Source of the DNA: Alkalinema sp. CACIAM 70d
Lineage (GTDB): Bacteria > Cyanobacteriota > Cyanobacteriia > Leptolyngbyales > Leptolyngbyaceae
Assembly (NCBI GenBank): GCA_002148405.1
Contig: MUGG01000161.1
Coordinates: 1-64,000, forward strand
Reading direction: 5' to 3'
Length of the DNA stretch: 64,000 bases
Shown: positions 16,367-25,778 of the stretch, in pieces
How positions within the stretch are numbered: position 1 is the stretch's first letter
Layout of the letters: the number at the start of each line of letters is the position of its first letter
Made by a program: the position numbers and the translations under genes
The notes under the pieces: model-generated
What the model was told of the DNA's origin: nothing
Seen by the model: the letters and a program-made list of their open reading frames with translations, nothing else
The model's database searches: none

Positions 16367-18058
16367 CTATGGCAGACGCTCAAAGCGATCGAGCTTGATG
16401 AGCAAACGAACCAGCGCTCCCCCGGTAACCAGTGCCGCAAAAGCAGCCAGTATTGCCGCCCAAACCCAGTGATTAACCAGCAAAATGGTTGCAGACAGGG
16501 TGAACGTACAGATCAACAGGGTGTAGTTGGTTCCCATATTAACCCCTGTCAGCTTGCGTAGCACACGATCGGTCTCGCTCGATCTCACCCGAACTCGCAA
16601 GTCCCCCCGTTCGAGTTTGTCTAGGGTATCCTCAATGCGTCGAGGGAGTCCCAGGGCAGAGTTACTGACCTGTGCCGCTTGACGACTAATCTCATTAAAT
16701 AGATTACCCGCTTCTGAATAGGGATTCTCATTGGCCATAAGCTGCATTGCAAACGGTTTTGCAACCTCCATAAAATTAAAATCTGGATCCAATCCTTTCC
16801 CAACGCCTTCCAACGTGGAAAACGCCCGCATTACAAACGTAAAAGTCGCTGGGAAACGAAAGGGCTGATCGTAGGCGATTTCATATAAATCATCACTAAT
16901 AGCGTTGATCGACTGGGCTTCAAAGGGTTTATCCATGAAGTTATCCAACATGTACTGCACCGATCGCCGCACTGGCCCCGGATCATCTGTCGGCGTCAGG
17001 GCTCCCAATTCCACCAGTGACTGAATCACCCGATCGGCATCCTTTTGGGCAATGCCAAAAAAGGTTCCCAACAGTTTTTCGCGGGTGACCGATTTTACCT
17101 GACCCATCATGCCAAAGTCATAAAAGATCAGTTGCCCTTCAGGACTCACCGCTAAATTACCGGGATGGGGATCGGCATGGAAAAAGCCTTTGTCCAAAAT
17201 TTGCCGCAAATAGGACTGAGCCCCCAGTTTGGCAATTTCTTTACGATCGAGACCCGCTGCTTCCAATGCCTCATAGTGGCTGATTTTGATGCCAGGAACA
17301 TATTCCAGCGTGAGCGTGCGGGGAGAGGCATAGCGCCAATAAACCCGAGGCACCCGAATTCCCGGTTCGTCCCGAAAATTGCGCCGGAAGGTATCCGCAT
17401 TGCGCCCTTCATTGAGGTAGTCAATCTCCTCCCAGAGGATTTTGCAGCATTCCTCATAGATCCCCATCCAATCCCGCCCTCGCCCCCATTTGGGATGGCT
17501 TTGGAAGTAGCGGGCAATGCCTTTGAGAATTTCTAGGTCGATCGTGAAAAGCTTACGTAACCCCGGTCGCTGAATCTTAACAACAACTTCTTCCCCCGAT
17601 TGCAACTGCGCCCGGTGGACTTGGCCTAGGCTAGCCGCAGCCAAAGGCACTGGATCAAAACTCCGATAAAGTTCTGGGATGGCTTTGCCCAGATCCTGGT
17701 GAATAATTTCGGAGACTTGCTCATAGCTGAACGCAGGAACCCGATCTTGCAGCTTAGAAAGTTCCTCAACAAATTCACTGGGAAATAAATCCGCCCGCGT
17801 TGAAAATAATTGGCCCGCTTTAATAAACGTTGGCCCCAAGTCGAGCAACGTTTCCCGAACCCAAATGGCTAAGGCTCGTCTACGAACCGCTTTTTTGGAC
17901 TCTGAGATGCCACCGCGATAACTCCAAGCCTTCTCAAACAGCCAGTGCTCATAGAGCAACCGCAGCACAAAGGCCCAAATATCTACAAAGCGCCGCTGTC
18001 GGGAATAGTTGTCACGATTCCAGCGATAGGCTCGATCGGGGTAGGACTGGCTGCCCAT
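16367..18058 (-). CDS. ABC1/UbiB-type atypical kinase, membrane-bound
   Basis: A 563-residue member of the ABC1/ADCK/UbiB family, linked to quinone and prenyl-lipid metabolism. The signature KxGQ motif is FIKAGQLFSTRADLFP (near 80). The Ala-rich loop is AAASLGQVHRAQL, the Lys is in VVVKIQRPG, the Glu region is WEEIDYLNEG, and FFHADPHPGNLAV plus IFYDFGMMG give the catalytic loop and DFG-type motif. Two hydrophobic helices near the C-terminus (TLLICTFTLSATILLV, WAAILAAFAALVTGGALV) anchor it. The DUF6825-like small protein is 54 bases upstream on the same strand, so they probably form one transcript. Confidence 0.94.
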   Translation of the reverse strand: MGSQSYPDRAYRWNRDNYSRQRRFVDIWAFVLRLLYEHWLFEKAWSYRGGISESKKAVRRRALAIWVRETLLDLGPTFIKAGQLFSTRADLFPSEFVEELSKLQDRVPAFSYEQVSEIIHQDLGKAIPELYRSFDPVPLAAASLGQVHRAQLQSGEEVVVKIQRPGLRKLFTIDLEILKGIARYFQSHPKWGRGRDWMGIYEECCKILWEEIDYLNEGRNADTFRRNFRDEPGIRVPRVYWRYASPRTLTLEYVPGIKISHYEALEAAGLDRKEIAKLGAQSYLRQILDKGFFHADPHPGNLAVSPEGQLIFYDFGMMGQVKSVTREKLLGTFFGIAQKDADRVIQSLVELGALTPTDDPGPVRRSVQYMLDNFMDKPFEAQSINAISDDLYEIAYDQPFRFPATFTFVMRAFSTLEGVGKGLDPDFNFMEVAKPFAMQLMANENPYSEAGNLFNEISRQAAQVSNSALGLPRRIEDTLDKLERGDLRVRVRSSETDRVLRKLTGVNMGTNYTLLICTFTLSATILLVNHWVWAAILAAFAALVTGGALVRLLIKLDRFERLP

Positions 18059-18112
18059 GAAGCAATTCTCGGGGTAGAGAGGAACAGAACAAGAGAAATG
18101 GAGATAGTAGGA

Positions 18113-18427
18113 TTAGCTAGCACCATTGCGATAGCGTTGAAGCTCTGTGCGAACCTCGGCAATTTCAGCCCGCAAGTCATCGATGATAGCTTGCAAATCT
18201 CCACTCCGAGGCGAAGCTGGCGTCGGAGCAGCGCCACCTTGGGCGTTTGCACTCGCTTCTACCCGTTCCGTAACCTGCTGAACAAAGTTGCGCAAGGTTT
18301 CCCGTTGCTCAGCATCAAACTTACCCAGCTCGCTCAGGGCATTGGTTACCGCTTTTTCGGCTTGCTCAGAAAGAATTTCTGCGATCGCGCGACCAACAAA
18401 AAAGGCATGAACTAAGGGACTACTCAT
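18113..18427 (-). CDS. Small coiled-coil protein (DUF6825-like), upstream of the ABC1 kinase
   Basis: A 104-residue protein of a cyanobacteria/plant-conserved type; I think of DUF6825 but have not confirmed it. The N-terminal half (SSPLVHAFFVGRAIAEILSE) is helical and phasin-like; a Pro/Ala linker follows, and the last 30 residues (LQAIIDDLRAEIAEVRTELQ) are a coiled coil. No membrane segment. Operon position with the ABC1 kinase (54-base gap) suggests a shared role. The kinase-like gene upstream ends 77 bases away. Confidence 0.85.
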   Translation of the reverse strand: MSSPLVHAFFVGRAIAEILSEQAEKAVTNALSELGKFDAEQRETLRNFVQQVTERVEASANAQGGAAPTPASPRSGDLQAIIDDLRAEIAEVRTELQRYRNGAS

Positions 18428-18504
18428 GGGAATGCTTTGCAGACGTTCGCAAAAATTATAACTTGCTTAACATTCCAGAGTCCGAAGAATCACCGGAATC
18501 CCAA

Positions 18505-20466
18505 TTACCGGAATCCTTCATTACTCGAAGTTCCCTTGGAAGTGGGTTCGGCTGGCAAAGGATCCGCTGATTTCGTGAATGCTTTAGGAGAAGCAGAGGG
18601 GGGCGCTGGATCGGACTCACGGGGCGATTTGGAGGAAGCTGGAGCCGACGCTGGGGGAGGTAATTCTGGCTCAACTAGGGGAGCCTTGGCCGGGGGCGTT
18701 GAACGGGAGGGCGCAGGAGGAGCCTCTGATGCCCGACGGGAGGGACTAGCCACGGGAGGGGAAGAGGGTTCCTCGCTGGAGGTAGGTGCAATGGGATCTA
18801 CTGCGGGTTCTGGATTAAGGGGAATTTCTCGGCGCGGCAAAGGAGACTCGATCGGTTCAGGAAACGTATTGACTTCATTGGTGGGTGAGGTTGAACCGGA
18901 GTTGGCCGAGCCACTTTTGCTGCCGGGGGCTTCACTGGGAATATCGTCAGAATTTTCAACCGCTTCAACAGATCCTTTCCATTCCCGTTGGGGAAAAGAC
19001 TGCCCCGCATGGAACAAACTGGATCCTGGCCGTTGCCCCGCACTAAAACGAAGAGCAAGCCCGAAGCCGAGACCCAAAGTAGCAGCGATCGTGCCAATGA
19101 GGACGAACGCTCGCTTGGGATATTTAGGAACAATCAGCATGGATGAATTAGGGGTAGAAGATTGAGAAGCTTTAGAAGAATAGTCAAGATCTGGGGCAGA
19201 TTCTGGGGAAGCAGCATCCAAGCTCAAACTTCCTGAGGTTGGATCGGGCTCAGCCAGAGGTTCGTGGCGGTAGGGAGCCGGGGCGAGCGGGGAGGGGGCC
19301 GGAGCGTCGGAGGATGCTAGCGGCTGGGCCAGGGCGATCGGCTCAGCGGTAGGCGGCGTTTGGGGCAGGCGGGGGAGAACGATCGAAGCGTTGCTAGGCG
19401 TCACAGTCGGGGAAGCACTCGCGGTAACCTCCGGTTGATCGGAGCCCATCAGCATGGCTTCTGAAGAAGGAACAGAGGGCACCAGAGTCGGTTCTGCGGG
19501 TGCAACCGTGACAGCCATCATTGGGGCGGAGGGGGAAGTGGCAAGGGGGGAGGGAGCAAGCGTTGGAGTCGTTAAGCTAGGCGCGGTGCTGGGTTGCGGG
19601 CGATCGGATTGATCCATCTGAGAGGAGGCAGCCGATTCGCCGCCTAACAGGTGGAATAATGCCTCTGCTGTTTGCACCCGTTGTTTGGGATCCGTTGCCA
19701 TGGCATAGCGTAAGACTTTTTGTACCGCCGGAGGAAGCAAGGGCAGGAGGGGAAATTTTTCGGTTAAGTCTCCAGAGGCAACGCTCAGGGGCGGATGGTT
19801 GGAGAGGCCATGGTACAGCATGGCGGCAATGCTGTAGAGATCGGTTTGCGGAGTCGCGCCTTGGGTCAACATTTCCGGTGCCCAATAGAGCGATCGTGCC
19901 GGATCCATAGACTTAGAAGCCGCCGGAATCAGTCCCGTACTGAAACCCACAAGGACAAAACCATTGCTTCCTGGACGCTGAATCAGTTGTCGGGGGTGCA
20001 GATTACCGTGCACCAAATGATGGTGATGAGCAACACGCAGGGCGGCAGTCGCTTGGCAAAGGGCTTGCAAAACCGCCTTAGGGGAAAGGGCAGCACGGGA
20101 AGCCAACAGATCCGCCAGGGTGCTGCCGGAAATGTATTCCATAACAACAAACGGTTGATCCGCTTCCGAAAAAACATCGAGAACACGAACTAGGCTGGGA
20201 TGCTGACTAGCGGCAAGGAGGCGAGATCGATCGAGAAAGCGTTGGCGTAATTGGGCAAATTTTGGATGGGCTTGCAAAGTGGGATTAAAGGTTTTAATGG
20301 CAACGGTTTGCCCGGTTGCAGAGACAGTGGCACGGTAGGTAAGACCAATTCCTTGCCCATCCCAGGAGTGGTTGAGTAAGTATTTGCCGTTTTGAAGGGT
20401 TGTTCCAGCATTCAGCTGTACTCCACCGCGTTGCACACGACTGACCTGCGTATCCCCGAGTTGCAT
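18505..20466 (-). CDS. Membrane-anchored protein kinase-like protein, probable pseudokinase
   Basis: A 653-residue protein with a Hanks-type kinase fold at about 20-275. The ATP-site Lys is kept (TVAIKTF, Lys58) and so is the APE motif (YWAPEML). But the catalytic HRD appears as HGN (VHGNLHPRQ, Asn155) and the DFG as GFS (VLVGFSTGL, 174-176), so both catalytic Asp residues are missing. Residues ~280-440 are a Pro/Ser/Ala-rich linker. One transmembrane helix (FVLIGTIAATLGLGFGLALR) is near 450-470. The last ~180 residues are a Pro/Ser-rich, probably disordered, tail. If the topology is standard the kinase domain is cytosolic and the tail periplasmic. A regulatory or scaffold role is inferred. 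Confidence 0.88.
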   Translation of the reverse strand: MQLGDTQVSRVQRGGVQLNAGTTLQNGKYLLNHSWDGQGIGLTYRATVSATGQTVAIKTFNPTLQAHPKFAQLRQRFLDRSRLLAASQHPSLVRVLDVFSEADQPFVVMEYISGSTLADLLASRAALSPKAVLQALCQATAALRVAHHHHLVHGNLHPRQLIQRPGSNGFVLVGFSTGLIPAASKSMDPARSLYWAPEMLTQGATPQTDLYSIAAMLYHGLSNHPPLSVASGDLTEKFPLLPLLPPAVQKVLRYAMATDPKQRVQTAEALFHLLGGESAASSQMDQSDRPQPSTAPSLTTPTLAPSPLATSPSAPMMAVTVAPAEPTLVPSVPSSEAMLMGSDQPEVTASASPTVTPSNASIVLPRLPQTPPTAEPIALAQPLASSDAPAPSPLAPAPYRHEPLAEPDPTSGSLSLDAASPESAPDLDYSSKASQSSTPNSSMLIVPKYPKRAFVLIGTIAATLGLGFGLALRFSAGQRPGSSLFHAGQSFPQREWKGSVEAVENSDDIPSEAPGSKSGSANSGSTSPTNEVNTFPEPIESPLPRREIPLNPEPAVDPIAPTSSEEPSSPPVASPSRRASEAPPAPSRSTPPAKAPLVEPELPPPASAPASSKSPRESDPAPPSASPKAFTKSADPLPAEPTSKGTSSNEGFR

Positions 20467-20788
20467 CGCCTAGCCTCTCTGAAATTGCTCCCACCTATGC
20501 TAACTGTTTACGCACCCTTTCCAGGGGATCGGGTTAAGAATCTCACCCAAAAGGTAGGATATCGAAAATTTTGGGAAGATTCATAGTCGATCGCTAAATC
20601 GGCTACACAGTGAGGGGCGATCGCACAGTATTATTAAAAGCTATTTAATTCACAGTTTCCCTGTGTACGGGCATGTCCGTTCCACATCTGTGGCGTGGTA
20701 CAGGGTTTAATTACGTTGATAATTACGTCGATATTGAACGACACTTTTTCGGATTACAACCTTTCTCAAATATCTTACTTGGATTAAC
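20467..20788. other. Divergent spacer, 322 bp
   Basis: Lies between the pseudokinase gene and the sirohydrochlorin chelatase. It holds a 2 x 12-bp near-exact tandem repeat (AATTACGTTGAT/AATTACGTCGAT, 20709-20732) and a small CCACA/TGTGG hairpin near 20683. No gene or cobalamin riboswitch-like block was seen. Confidence 0.45.
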
Positions 20789-21792
20789 TTGAGTACGCCC
20801 TTGTCTTGGTTGAATGCATCCTTGAACGCTTACTTATTCGTCACCCATGGCAGTCGTGATCCGCGTTCCCATCGTACCGCCTTGCAGTTAGCTGAACGGT
20901 GTCGCGATCGTCTGTCGCAATTCAGTTTGACGCAATCCTTGCCGCAATCCAGCCTAGTTGAAGCCATTTCTGCATCTCATGGGAACCAACGATCTGCCAC
21001 ACTCAGCAGGCAATCGGTCATGGTCGGGACAGCAGCCTTGGAATGCATGCCGGAGCCGTTGCACCAGCAAATGATTCAGTTTGCCCAGCAAGTGGCCCAA
21101 GCCGGGGGCAAGACAGTCACGATCGTGCCCTTGTTTCTCTTACCGGGGGTGCATGTGATGGAGGATTTGCCTCGGGAAATGGCGATCGCGCAACAGACCC
21201 TACTCACCACCCAGACGCCCGTCACCCTCAGAACGATTCCTTTTTTGGGAAGCGATCCGGATTTATTACCTTTGCTCCAGCAACAATTTGCAGCAGTTAC
21301 AGTCCCCCAGTCCCACCGCCCTTGACACCACCGTCCCCCCAAATTCTAGAATCCCCCCAAGCCCCCCCCTGCCGGATTTTGCTGGCGCACGGTAGTCGTC
21401 GTCCAGGGGGAAATACGATCGTGGAACAATTAGCCCGTGACTTGGATGCCCATTTAGCCTATTGGTCAATGGCACCCAGTTTAGAAGATTGCTTAAACCA
21501 CTGCATGAACCACCGCCTGTCCCCTGTCAAGCCAAACTGTCTGAGAGAAGGTTTGCACTGGGAGACGATCGAGGCCATGCAGCCTCCCCTATCCGTCCAA
21601 CCCAGAGCACCTGTTAGGCGAATTGTCATTCTTCCTTACTTTTTGTCAGAAGGAGGAATTACAGATGCGATCGCGCAACAAGTGCGATCTTGGTCAAATC
21701 TTCCTAACAAGCCACAGGTCGATCTTTTATCTACCTTAGATGCCAATCCAGCTTTAGTCGAATTGATTTTAAAACGGTTGAATGACGAATGA
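20789..21792 (+). pseudogene. Two-domain sirohydrochlorin chelatase (CbiX/SirB type), apparent -1 frameshift
   Basis: Inserts Co or Fe into sirohydrochlorin. The N-terminal domain (20789-21325) has the catalytic YLFVTHGSRDPRSH and LLPGVHVMEDLP motifs; the C-terminal domain (up to 21792, reading frame shifted) has ILLAHGSRRPGGN and PYFLSEGGITDAI. The first frame stops at 21325, just past a short C5 run (21304-21308). One extra base there would join the frames through a Pro-rich linker (PPVPPPLTPPSPQ). So either one base is missing (error or mutation), or the frames are joined by slippage. The active-site His residues are all in the N-domain, which might still work alone. The start is unclear: TTG 20789 or a later TTG in frame; no ATG fits. 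Confidence 0.8.
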
Positions 21793-21830
21793 GTCGATCG
21801 GTCACTTGAGAGTCTCTTAATTCTCAATCT

Positions 21831-21878
21831 AGACAGTGATCTGTCCAGTGATCTATCCAGTGATCAATTTAATGATCC
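21831..21878. repeat. Degenerate 12-bp tandem repeat
   Basis: About four units resembling GTCCAGTGATCT lie head to tail between the chelatase and SUMT genes: agacagtgatct, gtccagtgatct, atccagtgatca, then a decayed copy. Confidence 0.7.
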
Positions 21879-21959
21879 ATTCATTGTTCATTCTTTTATT
21901 CTTCTATTTTTCTAATCTGCCTTTCCTCTTCACCGTTGTGTTTTCAGTGTAATCGCTCT

Positions 21960-22739
21960 ATGACGCATTATTCTATGCCCTTGGGGAAAGTCTATCTTGT
22001 GGGTGCAGGCCCAGGTGATCCGGGTTTAATGACGCTCAAGGGAAAAACACTCCTGGAGTGTGCCGATGTCGTGGTTTATGACGCATTAGTAAGTCCACCC
22101 ATTTTGGCGATGATCAATCCCCAAGCAGAAAAAATCCATGCGGGAAAACGTAAGGGACAACATTCTCTCTTACAAGAAGAAACGACAAGATTGTTAATTG
22201 AAAAAGCCAAGCACGCTTCGATCGTGGTGCGACTCAAAGGGGGCGACCCGTTTATCTTTGGGCGAGGGGGCGAGGAAATGGAAGATCTAGTGGCGGCAGG
22301 GGTACCCGTTGAAGTTGTTCCAGGAATTACCTCAGGCATTGCTGCGCCTGCTTATGCAAACATTCCCTTAACCCATCGTAATTACAGTTCCTCTGTGGTG
22401 TTTGTTACAGGGCATGAATCCGTAGAAAAGTACCGACCTGCTGTGAATTGGTCGGCGATCGCCCACAGCGCGGAAACCATTGTCGTTTACATGGGAATCC
22501 ATAACCTCCCTCACATTGTTGAAGCTTTAGTCGAGGCAGGTTTACCCGAAACAACCCCGATCGCACTCGTCCGCTGGGGCACCCGTCCCGATCAACGGGA
22601 ACTCATCAGTCAGTTGGGTGGCGTGTTACATGCAGTTGAGTCCACTGGATTTACAGCCCCAGCGATCGCGGTGATCGGCAATGTGGTGCAATTTCGGGAG
22701 GTGATAACCCAAGCCCAGCCGCAACTGGTGCTTGTTTAA
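21960..22739 (+). CDS. cobA: Uroporphyrinogen-III C-methyltransferase (SUMT)
   Basis: Methylates uroporphyrinogen III at C2 and C7 with S-adenosylmethionine, giving precorrin-2, the branch point to siroheme and cobalamin. Motifs: GKVYLVGAGPGDPGLMTLKG (start), VVVYDALVSPPIL, RLKGGDPFIFGRGGEE, VPVEVVPGITSGIAAPAY, and a C-terminal IAVIGNVVQFRE. At 259 residues it is a stand-alone SUMT with no HemD or CysG fusion. I choose ATG 21960; ATG 21975 (MPLGKVYLVG) is equally good as no Shine-Dalgarno decides. Together with the chelatase just upstream it makes most of the siroheme pathway. Confidence 0.95.
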   Translation: MTHYSMPLGKVYLVGAGPGDPGLMTLKGKTLLECADVVVYDALVSPPILAMINPQAEKIHAGKRKGQHSLLQEETTRLLIEKAKHASIVVRLKGGDPFIFGRGGEEMEDLVAAGVPVEVVPGITSGIAAPAYANIPLTHRNYSSSVVFVTGHESVEKYRPAVNWSAIAHSAETIVVYMGIHNLPHIVEALVEAGLPETTPIALVRWGTRPDQRELISQLGGVLHAVESTGFTAPAIAVIGNVVQFREVITQAQPQLVLV

Positions 22740-22802
22740 GCGTGCTTGTTTAAGCAGTCCTAGACTGTTAACAGCCCCAAGACAAGGTTACAGACTAAGC
22801 CA

Positions 22803-22843
22803 GCAGAATTGAGAATTTTGAGTTTCTGCATTCTCAATTCTGC
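22803..22843. terminator. Perfect 14-bp hairpin between convergent genes
   Basis: GCAGAATTGAGAAT (22803-22816) pairs exactly with ATTCTCAATTCTGC (22830-22843), loop of 13. It sits between the ends of cobA (plus) and the PIN-PhoH gene (minus). There is no long T tract on either side, so it is a bidirectional hairpin of uncertain strength. Confidence 0.6.
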
Positions 22844-22905
22844 AATTCTAGTCTGACACTACAGCGCGATCGCCCAGGGGTTTTTAACAGGTTTCACACT
22901 AGGTT

Positions 22906-24234
22906 TTATAGCAGCGCTGCCGCCCGTTCTGCCAGCATCGATCGCTCCCCACGGGCCAGGGTAATATGACCCGCGATCGACTCAGATTTGAATCGCTCCA
23001 CCGCATAGGTCAAGCCATTACTCGCCGCATCCACATAGGGATTATCGATTTGGTCAGGGTCACCCGTCATGACGATTTTGGTACCCTCACCTGCCCGCGT
23101 CAGAATAGTTTTCACCTCGTGGGGCGTCAAATTCTGCGCCTCATCTACGATTAGGAACTGCTGGGGCAACGTCCGCCCCCGGATGTAGGTCAGCGGTTCA
23201 ATTTGCAATAAACCCCGTTCAATCAGTTCTTCGTGGCCTTTGCGCCAATGGGCCGGTTTACCCGTACTGTCCTGGGTGCCGAAAATTAGGTCGAAGTTAT
23301 CAAACAACGGTTGCATCCAAGGTGCGAGTTTTTCCCCAATGTCACCGGGCAGGTAGCCAATGTCTCGACCCATGGGAACCACAGGCCGCGCAATCAAAAG
23401 GCGGGAATAGAGCCGTTCATCGGCAACTTTGTGCAGCCCCGCCGCGATCGCCAACAAGGTTTTGCCAGTCCCCGCAAAGCCAACCAGCGTCACTAATTGA
23501 ATATCGTCCCTTAGCAACAAATCAAAAGCAAAACTCTGTTCCCGGTTACGGGGCTGGATACGGGAAATGCCGGAATGGGGAAATTTAGTGATGGGAACAA
23601 GTTTTTTACCACTGCCATCGACGATCGCCAACGCAGTGTGGGAGGGATTGAGCTGATTGACTAAGGTAATGGCTTGGTTGGGAAAAAACGCTCCTGGCAG
23701 GGTCACGCCACCTTCTCGAAACAGTTGGCTGATCACCTCCGCATCAACCAAAACTTCCGCCGAGCCCGTGTAGAGGTCGGAGATATCTACCTTATCGGTT
23801 TCGTAGTCACTGGCATCTAGCCCCAGCGCATCCGCCTTAATCCGTAGGTTCGTGTCTTTGCTCACCAGCACGACGGGGCATTGGCATTGTCGCCGCAGTT
23901 CCAGCGCCACCGCTAAAATCTCATTGTCCGCCCGATCGCCCTCCAGTTCCGGTGGCAGTTCCCGCAGGGTTTCCCGATGGCAGAGGGCCACCCGCAAGGT
24001 GCCACCGTTGTCTAGGGGAATGCCTTGAATAATGGTGCCTTGCTGGCGCAGTTCATCCAGCATGCGGGAAACTTGGCGTGCGTTGCGTCCGGTCGTCTCT
24101 GGCTGTTTCTTGAAGCGATCGAGCTCTTCGATGACCGTAATGGGCAACACCACATCATTGTTGGAACCAAAGCGGTGAATAGCAGCAGGGTCGTGAAGCA
24201 GAACATTGGTGTCCAGGACAAAGGATTTATTCAT
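22906..24234 (-). CDS. PIN domain plus PhoH-like ATPase
   Basis: A 442-residue fusion of a PIN-type RNase domain (1-~150) and a PhoH-type P-loop ATPase (~220-442), the YlaK/PhoH2 type; homologs unwind and cut RNA. The PIN acid residues are in SFVLDTNVLLHD, TVIEELDRFK, DRADNEILA and VSKDTNLR. The ATPase has Walker A LVGFAGTGKTLLA (Lys258) and Walker B FLIVDEAQNLT, then MTGDPDQIDNP. All key residues are present. In plasmid or operon settings this type is a toxin of an antitoxin pair; no antitoxin-like gene is next to it here. ATG 24234 is the start. Confidence 0.94.
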   Translation of the reverse strand: MNKSFVLDTNVLLHDPAAIHRFGSNNDVVLPITVIEELDRFKKQPETTGRNARQVSRMLDELRQQGTIIQGIPLDNGGTLRVALCHRETLRELPPELEGDRADNEILAVALELRRQCQCPVVLVSKDTNLRIKADALGLDASDYETDKVDISDLYTGSAEVLVDAEVISQLFREGGVTLPGAFFPNQAITLVNQLNPSHTALAIVDGSGKKLVPITKFPHSGISRIQPRNREQSFAFDLLLRDDIQLVTLVGFAGTGKTLLAIAAGLHKVADERLYSRLLIARPVVPMGRDIGYLPGDIGEKLAPWMQPLFDNFDLIFGTQDSTGKPAHWRKGHEELIERGLLQIEPLTYIRGRTLPQQFLIVDEAQNLTPHEVKTILTRAGEGTKIVMTGDPDQIDNPYVDAASNGLTYAVERFKSESIAGHITLARGERSMLAERAAALL

Positions 24235-24581
24235 GCACGGGCTTCATGGTATGTGTGATGGCAGTATACCCTTCTGAATCTGTCAATTGCACGGACGATC
24301 GCGTTTGTTCATGCAAGGGACTGCGTCCAAGCAGGTAACAGGTGCAACCAGGATGCTTGTCTTTGAAGCGATCGGAACGATTAACGCAATCGGGAAGTGA
24401 TCAAAACGGTAGGGGCTGCGTAATTCTCTCAGCAGATTTTGAACAATCCCGACTACACTGATTGAAGATATCCAGAAGATATCCCGTTGAACGATCTTCA
24501 TGGGGCGTAGATCTTACCTGGCTTCACCGCCCTCAAAACGCACGCCTCTATTCAATTGCTTCTCTAAATCACGTTATTCGT
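24235..24581. other. Divergent spacer, 347 bp
   Basis: Contains TATACT (minus strand, 24263-24268) 30 bases before the PIN-PhoH start and TTGACA (24281-24286), but they are 12 bases apart, so not a clean pair. The 3' part is open in the ecfT frame but has no homology-like sequence before 24582. Nothing else seen. Confidence 0.4.
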
Positions 24582-25562
24582 ATGGATCTGCTGCGCTCTT
24601 TACCCCTAGGACTTTATTTAGAACAGCCAATTACCTGGATGCACAAGTTGGATCCTCGGGTGAAATTGGCCTGGTTAATGAGTTTCCTAGCAGCACCATT
24701 TCTGGCGACGCTGGAATGGCGGATTGGCCTCGTGGTGGCGCTGATGGGGTTAACCGTGAGTGGCAAGATTCCGCTGCGGGTCTGGCGGCAACAAATGGGC
24801 TGGCTGACGTTGCTTTGTCTCTATGTTGGCCTGTTGATTGCGATCGCGCCGGATGGTTTGAATGTCACCGCCCAGCCTCGTCTGCCGGACAATGAACTGA
24901 TCTTTTCCCAGCAACCGGCTCAATTGCCCCCGCTGCCTGCCGAAAAACCTTGGTACAGTCGTTTTCTAGGGGGTAGCTCAACCGATGCGAAGGCTGCACC
25001 CAAATTGCCTCAACCGACGGACTACCATTACGTGGTTGCAAATTGGGGCGTTGTGACGATTACCCAGCGATCGTTGGATTTGGCCCTGCGGTTTGCGACG
25101 CTGTTGTTTACGTTGCTGTATAGTACAACGCTGTATTTACTTACAACGGCACCAGAAGAAATTACAGCGGGTTTAGAAGATTTAATGGCACCGTTGCGCC
25201 GCTTTAAAATTCCGGTGACTGAAATTGCATTGACGTTAACGTTGTCGCTACGATTTATTCCACTGGTGTTGGAAGAATTTCAAAACTTGGTGAGATCGAT
25301 TCGGACAAGGGCGATCGACTGGAAAAAGCTGGGTTTAAAACGCACGATTAAAGTTTGGGTTCTAGTCGCAGAACGCCTGTTAGAAAATTTACTGCTGCGG
25401 GCAGAACAAATCGCCAGTGCGATGAAAGTGAGGGGATTTACCAGTCCCAATCGGCACCGGGTGGAATGGCATGAATTACAGTTACGCCTCTGGGATTGGG
25501 TGTCTTTGGGAATCTTAACCCTGCTGTGGATGGCAAGACTGATTTGGGGTACTGAGGTTTAG
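24582..25562 (+). CDS. EcfT/CbiQ-type transmembrane protein of an ECF transporter
   Basis: The integral-membrane coupling subunit (T component) of energy-coupling factor vitamin/metal transporters. The start of the family pattern is LDPRVKLAWLMSF, with several hydrophobic helices and the two coupling helices ending in Ala-Arg-Gly-type motifs: SIRTRAIDW and ASAMKVRGFTSP. ATG 24582 begins a natural MDLLRSLPLGLYL; the longer frame from 24462 has no family-like sequence. The loop between helices (about 95-145) is longer than usual, rich in Pro. The A (ATPase) and S components are not in the window, so the substrate is unknown. Confidence 0.92.
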   Translation: MDLLRSLPLGLYLEQPITWMHKLDPRVKLAWLMSFLAAPFLATLEWRIGLVVALMGLTVSGKIPLRVWRQQMGWLTLLCLYVGLLIAIAPDGLNVTAQPRLPDNELIFSQQPAQLPPLPAEKPWYSRFLGGSSTDAKAAPKLPQPTDYHYVVANWGVVTITQRSLDLALRFATLLFTLLYSTTLYLLTTAPEEITAGLEDLMAPLRRFKIPVTEIALTLTLSLRFIPLVLEEFQNLVRSIRTRAIDWKKLGLKRTIKVWVLVAERLLENLLLRAEQIASAMKVRGFTSPNRHRVEWHELQLRLWDWVSLGILTLLWMARLIWGTEV

Positions 25563-25778
25563 GGCTGGCCGATTTAGGATTAGGGCGATTTAGGACTGGC
25601 TAGATGCCTGGGCGATCGGTTGAGCCAGTGTTTTCAGAATGGATAAAACCGTCCAGAGTTCATTGCCAGGATTCAGTAAGGAAAACAATCTAGAGGTCGC
25701 ATATTGCGCGATCGGAGTTCGGCTGACTTTTAAAAACAGAAACTCTGAACCATTGGTAACTTCTTTCACAAAGGCTAT

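Noticed and set aside
21304..21325. Programmed -1 frameshift signal in the chelatase
   Set aside because: The run is not a canonical slippery heptamer and no downstream stem was found; a missing base is simpler. Left open as a check, not claimed.
24462..24581. N-terminal extension of EcfT
   Set aside because: The extra 40 residues do not look like the family and ATG 24582 gives the usual start.
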